Positions 1 through 5,882 of a DNA stretch of 7,327 bases are shown piece after piece (the stretch's first letter is position 1; each line of letters begins with the position of its first letter). The notes beneath the pieces were generated by a model. That model was not told the origin of the DNA and ran no database searches. It saw nothing but the letters and a program-made list of their open reading frames with translations. Source of the DNA: an uncultured Bacteroidota bacterium (GTDB lineage Bacteria > Bacteroidota > Bacteroidia > Chitinophagales > Chitinophagaceae); the NCBI GenBank assembly GCA_903912405.1, contig CAIWHF010000286.1, forward strand, positions 1 to 7,327. The letters are read 5' to 3'. The position numbers and the translations under genes are program-made.

Positions 1-1407
1 AACCTCAGCAGGCAATTCACTCATTTCTGCAATACCACCTGCATTATCAGCAATCGGACCGAAAGCGTCAATTGCTAATTGCATAGCCGTTGTTGCCATC
101 ATACCAGCAGCAGCAATAGCCACACCATATAAACCAGCAAAATAATAAGAGCCAAAGATACCAGCTGCTAAAACGATCATCGGTAAGAAAGTTGATTCCA
201 TACCAATAGCTAATCCACCAATGATATTTGTAGCATGGCCGGTAGCTGATTGTTTTACTATACTCATAACTGGACGTTTGCCCATAGCTGTATAATATTC
301 TGTAATAATACTCATTAATGTACCTACTGTTAAACCTACTAAAATAGCATAGAATACATCCATATTAGTGAAGTCAAATCCACGTAAGCTCATAGATGAT
401 GGTAAAATTTCTGTTGACAAGAAATAACAAGCAATAGCGGTTAATAAAATAGAACCATAGTTACCCATATTCAATGCATTCTGAACTTTTACCGTGCTTA
501 AACCAGCGCTTTCAGAAATACGAACGAAGAAGGTACCAATAATAGATAAAATGATACCTACGCCAGCAATTAACATTGGCAATAAGATTGGTGCTAAACC
601 GCCAAATGCATCACCTGCACTCGTTGTTTCTCTACCCAATACCATGGTTGCTAATACTGTCGCTACATAAGAACCAAATAAATCGGCACCCATCCCAGCT
701 ACGTCTCCCACATTGTCACCTACGTTATCTGCAATGGTTGCAGGGTTGCGCGGATCATCTTCTGGGATACCAGCTTCTACTTTACCTACTAAATCTGCTC
801 CAACGTCTGCCGCTTTAGTATAAATACCTCCGCCAACACGAGCAAATAGTGCAATAGATTCAGCACCTAAAGAAAAACCAGTAAGTACTTCAATAGCACG
901 TTGCATTTCTTCGCTATCTACACTCGCATCTGCTGCGAAATACAATTTTAATACAATAAATAAACTACCTAAACCTAATACCGCTAATCCGGCAACACCC
1001 ATTCCCATTACAGAACCACCTGTAAAAGATACTTTTAAGGCTTTGCTTAAACTTGTTTTAGCAGCTTCTGCTGTACGCACGTTACTTTTTGTTGCAATAC
1101 GCATACCTAAGTAACCTGCTAATGCACTAAAGAATGAGCCTATAACAAACGCAACAGCTATAGACCAATGGCTTTTAGCATCGCTATAACCCATAATGCC
1201 TAATAATAATGCAGCAATCACTACGAAATAGCTCATTACTTTGTATTCTGCTTTCAAGAAGGCCATAGCCCCTTCAGCAATATACCCTGCAATTTCTTTC
1301 ATGCGGTCGTTGCCAGCACTTTGTTTGCTTACCCAAGCACTTTTTATAGCCGTAAATAATAAAGCTACTAAACCAAATGCCGGAACTAAATAGAATAATT
1401 TATCCAT
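1..1407 (-). CDS. hppA: Membrane-bound ion-pumping pyrophosphatase, N-terminal 469 residues (3' end outside window)
   Basis: This is an integral membrane pyrophosphatase that couples hydrolysis of cytoplasmic PPi to cation export across the inner membrane. The reading frame runs from ATG at 1405-1407 to the window edge without a stop. It shows many hydrophobic helices, the substrate-binding motif DVGADLVGKVE at residues 201-211, the acidic loop IPEDDPRNPA (214-223), and the paired DNVGDNVGD motif (227-235) with the following GMGAD, all diagnostic of the family. Family members are usually about 650-800 residues, so roughly the last third is missing, including the GNTTAA/GNTTKA segment that separates K+-dependent from K+-independent types. 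The usual helix-6 pump glutamate is absent (G245 and A249 at the two known positions), while E183 sits in helix 5 where GASS is common; this hints at the proton-pumping Flavobacterium-like subtype. The start is supported by the promoter just upstream. It is transcribed divergently from the sigma gene. Confidence 0.96.
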   Translation of the reverse strand, partial: MDKLFYLVPAFGLVALLFTAIKSAWVSKQSAGNDRMKEIAGYIAEGAMAFLKAEYKVMSYFVVIAALLLGIMGYSDAKSHWSIAVAFVIGSFFSALAGYLGMRIATKSNVRTAEAAKTSLSKALKVSFTGGSVMGMGVAGLAVLGLGSLFIVLKLYFAADASVDSEEMQRAIEVLTGFSLGAESIALFARVGGGIYTKAADVGADLVGKVEAGIPEDDPRNPATIADNVGDNVGDVAGMGADLFGSYVATVLATMVLGRETTSAGDAFGGLAPILLPMLIAGVGIILSIIGTFFVRISESAGLSTVKVQNALNMGNYGSILLTAIACYFLSTEILPSSMSLRGFDFTNMDVFYAILVGLTVGTLMSIITEYYTAMGKRPVMSIVKQSATGHATNIIGGLAIGMESTFLPMIVLAAGIFGSYYFAGLYGVAIAAAGMMATTAMQLAIDAFGPIADNAGGIAEMSELPAEV

Positions 1408-1439
1408 TTTCTCTCGTTTAAAAATTAATTAAATGACCG

Positions 1440-1470
1440 CAAATATACTTTATATGTTGCCAATTTGCAA
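1440..1470 (-). promoter_or_regulatory. Bacteroidetes-type promoter for hppA
   Basis: On the minus strand a TTG (plus-strand 1468-1470) is followed by exactly 20 bases and then TATATTTG (1440-1447). This matches the Bacteroidetes housekeeping sigma consensus TTG-N19-21-TAnnTTTG. Transcription would start near 1433-1435, giving a leader of about 27 bases before the ATG at 1407. The leader is A/T-rich with only a weak purine stretch (GAGAG) before the start, as is usual in this phylum. The match is read directly; activity is inferred. Confidence 0.7.
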
Positions 1471-1587
1471 TAAACTCCCACATTATTTCCTGATTTTTTA
1501 GTGTGAACAGGTGTTTATAAGTTTATTTTAATCTATTTTAAAGGATACCGCTATTGTAGTAACTTAGCGTCCATAAGTATATTTTTT

Positions 1588-2178
1588 TTGAAAACCACCT
1601 ACCTATATCAAACAGATGAAGCGTTATTGGCATTGTTTGCCAATAAAAAGGATACCGAAGCTATAAAAGTGCTTTTCGATCGTTACGCCCATTTAGTTTT
1701 TGCAGTGTCTTTTGGTATTTTAGAAGAGGTGCATGCGGCTAAATTGGCAACGGTACATTTGTTTATTAATATAATGGATTTAGCTGATCGGATTGCTATT
1801 CCAAATTTTAAAAGTTGGTTGTACCAAATTGCCAGAAATCATTGCTTAGCTCAAAAAAATATTGTTTTAGATACAGCTGATTTTTTAGTGCATGAGAAAT
1901 TAAACAATGCTTATTTACAAGAATTGGAAATTTATAAGTTTGTACAGCAATATCCTGAAGCGTCCAATGCATTGTTTCAAAAAGTGCAAAGCACCAAAGA
2001 TGCAGAAAACATTGCGGAACTATTCTATACACACAAAAAGTCATTTAAAGAGATTGCCTTGTTGGTTGGTAATGACGAATTTAGTATTCGAACTATTTTA
2101 TACAAATATCGTTTGCATTTAATACAAGCTGCATTCGAAGTAATAACTCACCAAAAGTTAGACATTCATGCGCATTAA
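1588..2178 (+). CDS. Divergent ECF-type (sigma-70 family) RNA polymerase sigma factor
   Basis: This is a 196-residue protein with the two-domain plan of ECF sigma factors. A sigma2-like part spans residues 11-88 (DEALLALF, then VLFDRYAHLVF at 28-38, and NFKSWLYQIARNHCL at 73-87). A sigma4-like part spans about 126-180, with LFYTHKKSFKEIALLVG and then the recognition-helix region SIRTILYKYRLHL. Length and motif spacing are normal. It is divergent: the segment usually like DAEDxxQEVF in the core-binding helix reads HAAKLATVHLF here (49-59), without the normal acidic residues and glutamine. Start choice: no ATG lies upstream in frame before the stop at 1504-1506, and the first internal ATG is at residue 63, inside sigma2. 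TTG at 1588 places the family motifs at the expected distance from the N-terminus. No convincing Bacteroidetes promoter was found upstream. The 3' end overlaps the anti-sigma gene by 11 bases, implying co-expression. Promoter recognition ability is unproven. Confidence 0.85.
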   Translation: MKTTYLYQTDEALLALFANKKDTEAIKVLFDRYAHLVFAVSFGILEEVHAAKLATVHLFINIMDLADRIAIPNFKSWLYQIARNHCLAQKNIVLDTADFLVHEKLNNAYLQELEIYKFVQQYPEASNALFQKVQSTKDAENIAELFYTHKKSFKEIALLVGNDEFSIRTILYKYRLHLIQAAFEVITHQKLDIHAH

Positions 2179-2563
2179 AGATACCGCTTATATTATGCAA
2201 CCCAGTGCCTGTTTAACAAAACAGCAATTGAACGCGTACGTGCTTAATGCCCTTGAGCCCGAAGAATTGAATGCAGTAGAATTTCATCTCTGTTCCTGTT
2301 GGTTTTGTTATGATGCGGCACACGCTTTAAAAAAATATAAAATAGATTGGTCGGCGCACCTAGATTTAGAAAAACAATTTATTGATGAACACCAACAAAT
2401 GCAAAATGAAATAAAAGAAGAGGAAGATTTGCTTGTTGTAAACATTGAAAAAGTAGACAAGCCACAATCTATGAAGACAAGAATATTGCTTTTCCTTTTA
2501 TTAATAAGTTGGTTTTATATGCTCTATTTACTAAACAACAACTATCATTTTTATAAATACTAA
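2168..2563 (+). CDS. Putative membrane-anchored zinc-finger anti-sigma factor
   Basis: This is a 131-residue protein (or 122 if it starts at the second ATG). The N-terminal part resembles the zf-HC2/ZAS fold of anti-sigma factors: C15, then LNAYVLNALEPEEL, then H40-x3-C44-x2-C47, the classic pattern that binds zinc and holds the cognate sigma factor in the cytoplasm. A charged, Glu/Lys-rich linker (about 55-100) leads to one hydrophobic span at about 105-122, preceded by KTR, so the N-terminus should be cytoplasmic. Only about nine residues, rich in Asn and Tyr, remain outside. Two starts are possible: ATG 2168, which overlaps the sigma gene by 11 bases, or ATG 2195 (MQPSACLTK), which places C15 six residues from the N-terminus as in many homologs and leaves a 16-base gap. 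The sequence does not decide. Gene order sigma then anti-sigma supports the role; the partner relationship is inferred from position and motif. Confidence 0.8.
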   Translation: MRIKDTAYIMQPSACLTKQQLNAYVLNALEPEELNAVEFHLCSCWFCYDAAHALKKYKIDWSAHLDLEKQFIDEHQQMQNEIKEEEDLLVVNIEKVDKPQSMKTRILLFLLLISWFYMLYLLNNNYHFYKY

Positions 2564-2571
2564 TTTTTAAA

Positions 2572-5500
2572 ATGCTAAACATGAAGAAATATAGTTTATT
2601 ACTTTTCACTTTGTTATTGGTCAATTTGCTTCAAGCGCAATTGATGAATAGTAATTCTTATAGAAATACGAATAATCCACTTTATTGGCAGAATAGAAAA
2701 CCGCATGCTGCTTATTGGCAACAAGATGTGCATTATAATATTGCCGCTAGGATCGATGAAGAAGCCAAAAAAATTGATGCCATTGAAGATCTCGAGTATT
2801 TTAATAATTCTCCTGATACCCTAAATTTTGTATATTTTCATTTGTACCAAAATGCGTTTATAAATAAATCCTATTTACGAGCATTAGAGAAAGCTAACCA
2901 TGCTCAGGCTCCTTTGGGGCCAAATGAAAGAGTAGGTAAGGGTATAGAAATTAATTCCGTTGCTGTAGACGGCACTACTGTAAATATGGAATTAGATAAT
3001 ACCATTTTAAAAGTATACTTGCCTAAGCCTTTATTGCCTAATGAGAAAGTGAGTCTAAGCTTAATGTTCACTACTTACTATGATAAGACATCTACCAGAA
3101 GAAGGATGCAAATGTACAATGCATGGGGTTTTACGCATTTTAATGGAGTGCAATGGTATCCTAAAATAAGTGTGTATGATGCTAAATTTGGATGGGATAC
3201 TTATCAACATTTGAATAAAGAATTTTATGGCGATTTTGGATCTTTTGATGTGCAATTAGATTTTCCATCCAACTATATAGTGGAGGCAACTGGTGTTTTG
3301 CAAAATAAAAATGAAGTATTGCCCGATTCTTTACTGCGTAAAATTGACGTGAAAAATTTTGCCCAAGCAAAACCAAGTGATACGCCTTCTATTATCATTC
3401 CGTACGAAAAAGGGAAACGTAAAATATGGAAATTCCATGCTGATAATGTTCATGATTTTGCTTTTACCGCAGATCCATCTTATAGAATGAGTATTGTAGA
3501 TTGGGAGGGTATTCAATGTGTGGGTTTAGTACAAGAACCACATGCGGCTTCATGGCAAAATTCAGCTGACTTTGTTGCGAAAATTATTCAAACGTTCTCT
3601 CGTGATTTTGGTCGCTATCAATATCCTAAAATGGTTGCTGCAGATGCTAATGATGGAATGGAATATCCTATGTTGACTTTAGATGGTGGCGGTGATCCGG
3701 ATTATAGAGGTTTGTTGATTCATGAAATCGCACATAATTGGTTTTATGGCATGGTTGGTAATAATGAAACGTACAGAGCTTCTTTAGATGAAGGATTCAC
3801 TCAGTACTTAACTGCTTGGGGTATGCAGAAAATCGATGGCGATACAATTTTAGAAAGCAAACCAACTAATTTTATTAAAAAAATCGCCTATCAATATAAG
3901 GCACCCTTTGATACACGGGTACTAAATGTATATACGCATGATGCGCTTATCCATGACGATGCTACATTAAATACACACTCCGATGATTTTAATAATGCCT
4001 TAGGACATGATGGTGGCTATCGATTAGTGTATTATAAAACAGCTTCTATGCTCGTCAATTTACAGTATACATTAGGCGATGAGTTGTTTTCAAATGCTAT
4101 GAAGCACTATTTTTCACAATGGCAATTTGCACATCCGTATTTTGAAGATTTCAGAAACTCGATCATTCAATACACTAAGGTAGATTTAAATTGGTTTTTT
4201 GATCAATGGATAGAAACAACTAAATCTATAGACTATGAAGTAGCTTCGTATAAGCGAATCAATTCGAATGATTCTTTTTCTATTTCCCTAAGAAGGAATG
4301 GCAGTATGCAAATGCCATTAGATTTTTCAGTAGTCGCAAACAATGGAGCAGCCTATAAATTTTATATCCCCAATACCTGGTTTAAGAAAAATACTACAGC
4401 TACAATTTTACCTAAGTGGTTTGGTTATGGAATTTTAAATGAAACCTATGATGCCTTAGTGCAAATACCTTCTGGTATTAATAAAGTAGTAATAGATCCA
4501 AGCAATCGATTAGCAGATATCAATATGCTCGATAATAGTTATAGCAAATCAGGCTCGGCAATCAACAATAAAATGGATTTTAAATTGGATTTATTACAGT
4601 CCATTCCTATGGATCGTTTAAAAATGCATCACTTAATTCGCCCCGATATTTGGTGGAATCCGGTAGACGGTATTAAACTTGGGGTACATGCCGAAGGATC
4701 ATATCAGCAACAATCAATGCATGAGTATAAATTTTCTGCGTGGTTAAATACACATGTATTGCAAGGCTATGATTATTTAAGTACTAAAAGTGAAACTTGG
4801 TATAAAAAGTATGCCCCAGTAAATTATATTTTATCTTATCAATCACCGCTTTCTATTCAAATCCCAACCTTAAAGTGGCAATTGTATAGTGCCTTTGTTG
4901 ATGGTTTGCAACAACACAAATTAGGACTTGCTTGGACAATCAATAAGTCAAATGATATTAAAATGGTAGCGCAAACTATGTGGCGACCATTTTCATATGA
5001 TATTGATTATTTGATGTATCCTAATGAATGGAGTAGTGTACGTTTACAACCCAATAGCAATTTAAATATTTCTTGGACACACACTTATCATTATCAACAT
5101 GGAAATGGAAAGTACACAGCAAGTATAAGAGCTCCATTTTTTGTTGGTACAGGAGCCAACGCCTTTAATTATTCTTATGCGCAATTAGAGGCTATCAATA
5201 TTAATAAATGGAATAAGTTATTGGTTAAAACAAGATGGATAGCTCGCTATGGAAAAGGTTCTAGTGTGCCAAACGAAAGTGCTTTGTATTTAGCCGGTGC
5301 TAGTCCAGAGGATTTAATGAATAATAAGTATACAAGAAGTATTGGTTTTATCCCTACAGCATGGCAGGGTTATTCAACAGATGCAACGAATAATTTTCAG
5401 CAGGGTGGAGGACTCAATTTAAGAGGTTATGCTGGTTATGTGCCGGTTGAAGAAAAGAATGGAACGATCTATACGGCCTATAAAGGAACAAGCGGTATGG

Positions 5501-5847
5501 GATTGAATATGGAAGTTGAGTTTTCAAATTATATTAATTGGAAACCGGCCATTTTCAATAAATGGATTAAAGCAGATGCTTATGTTTTTGCAGATGCTGG
5601 GCTTATTAATTTAAGTGCTAATCAAAGTGGTGTTTATAATCAATCTACATACACGTCTAAGCTAAGTGCGTTGCGAGCAGATGCGGGTATAGGTGCTGCC
5701 TTTACGATAAAAAATTACGGTCCCTTTACGCGTGTGAAGCCCTTAGTGCTTCGTATTGATTTGCCGATATTTATAAATAGAACACCCGACAATCAGCCCG
5801 ACTTTACAGCCTTTAGATGGGTTGTGGGTATTGGAAGATGTTTCTAA
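2572..5847 (+). CDS. Secreted M1-family zinc metallopeptidase fused to a C-terminal Omp85/D15-like outer-membrane beta-barrel
   Basis: This is a 1091-residue exported protein. Residues 1-22 are a signal peptide (KK, then a Leu/Phe-rich core, probable cleavage after LQA). ATG 2581 (M4, MKKYSLLLF) is an equally good or better start. The M1 catalytic domain occupies about 45-650. It has the substrate-anchoring GMEYP (362-366, the GxMEN equivalent), zinc site HEIAHNWF with H384, E385 and H388, third ligand E407 in DEGF, and probable transition-state Tyr487 in VYYKTA. All expected catalytic residues are present. After a linker (about 650-665), residues 666-1091 lack the usual M1 helical C-terminal domain. 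They show alternating aromatic/polar strands, NPVDGIKLGVHAEGSY near the start, GGGLNLRGY (945-953, like the RGF/Y lid-loop motif of Omp85 barrels), ADAGIGAAF, and a terminal Phe. The peptidase is thus probably tethered to the outer membrane. It lies 8 bases after the anti-sigma gene and is the last gene of the unit. The substrate is unknown. Confidence 0.9.
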   Translation: MLNMKKYSLLLFTLLLVNLLQAQLMNSNSYRNTNNPLYWQNRKPHAAYWQQDVHYNIAARIDEEAKKIDAIEDLEYFNNSPDTLNFVYFHLYQNAFINKSYLRALEKANHAQAPLGPNERVGKGIEINSVAVDGTTVNMELDNTILKVYLPKPLLPNEKVSLSLMFTTYYDKTSTRRRMQMYNAWGFTHFNGVQWYPKISVYDAKFGWDTYQHLNKEFYGDFGSFDVQLDFPSNYIVEATGVLQNKNEVLPDSLLRKIDVKNFAQAKPSDTPSIIIPYEKGKRKIWKFHADNVHDFAFTADPSYRMSIVDWEGIQCVGLVQEPHAASWQNSADFVAKIIQTFSRDFGRYQYPKMVAADANDGMEYPMLTLDGGGDPDYRGLLIHEIAHNWFYGMVGNNETYRASLDEGFTQYLTAWGMQKIDGDTILESKPTNFIKKIAYQYKAPFDTRVLNVYTHDALIHDDATLNTHSDDFNNALGHDGGYRLVYYKTASMLVNLQYTLGDELFSNAMKHYFSQWQFAHPYFEDFRNSIIQYTKVDLNWFFDQWIETTKSIDYEVASYKRINSNDSFSISLRRNGSMQMPLDFSVVANNGAAYKFYIPNTWFKKNTTATILPKWFGYGILNETYDALVQIPSGINKVVIDPSNRLADINMLDNSYSKSGSAINNKMDFKLDLLQSIPMDRLKMHHLIRPDIWWNPVDGIKLGVHAEGSYQQQSMHEYKFSAWLNTHVLQGYDYLSTKSETWYKKYAPVNYILSYQSPLSIQIPTLKWQLYSAFVDGLQQHKLGLAWTINKSNDIKMVAQTMWRPFSYDIDYLMYPNEWSSVRLQPNSNLNISWTHTYHYQHGNGKYTASIRAPFFVGTGANAFNYSYAQLEAININKWNKLLVKTRWIARYGKGSSVPNESALYLAGASPEDLMNNKYTRSIGFIPTAWQGYSTDATNNFQQGGGLNLRGYAGYVPVEEKNGTIYTAYKGTSGMGLNMEVEFSNYINWKPAIFNKWIKADAYVFADAGLINLSANQSGVYNQSTYTSKLSALRADAGIGAAFTIKNYGPFTRVKPLVLRIDLPIFINRTPDNQPDFTAFRWVVGIGRCF

Positions 5848-5882
5848 AAAAATGGTGCTGTTTAAACAGCACCATTTTTTTA
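5845..5882. terminator. Bidirectional intrinsic terminator between convergent genes
   Basis: A 38-base perfect palindrome is centred between 5863 and 5864. The GC-containing stem is TGGTGCTG (5853-5860) pairing with CAGCACCA (5867-5874) around TTTAAA. A runs flank it on the left and T runs on the right, so each strand reads hairpin followed by a U tract. It can serve both the peptidase gene (plus) and the purF-like gene (minus). Both TAA stop codons lie at the palindrome edges: 5845-5847 on plus and 5880-5882 on minus. Confidence 0.92.

Noticed and set aside
576..818. An 80-codon plus-strand open frame antisense to hppA
   Set aside because: It lies wholly opposite strongly conserved hppA motifs and its Leu/His-rich translation resembles no protein family; it is a shadow of the real gene.
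1408..1587. Search for a tRNA, small RNA or riboswitch in the divergent gap
   Set aside because: Apart from the hppA promoter, the 180 bases are A/T-rich with no stable hairpin or cloverleaf pattern that I could see.
1808..2122. Short open frames on both strands inside the sigma gene
   Set aside because: They overlap the sigma gene in other frames, have no separate leader or recognisable motif, and the sigma frame explains the region.
1540..2188. AAAGGATACCG at 1540-1550 and 1647-1657, with AAAGATACCGCT at 2177-2188
   Set aside because: Two exact 11-base copies and one variant look repeat-like, but matches of this length are expected by chance in an AT-rich window of this size, and two of the three lie in coding sequence.
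3061..3516. Three overlapping minus-strand open frames inside the peptidase gene
   Set aside because: They are antisense to the M1 domain, show no domain or promoter, and are expected by chance in AT-rich coding DNA.
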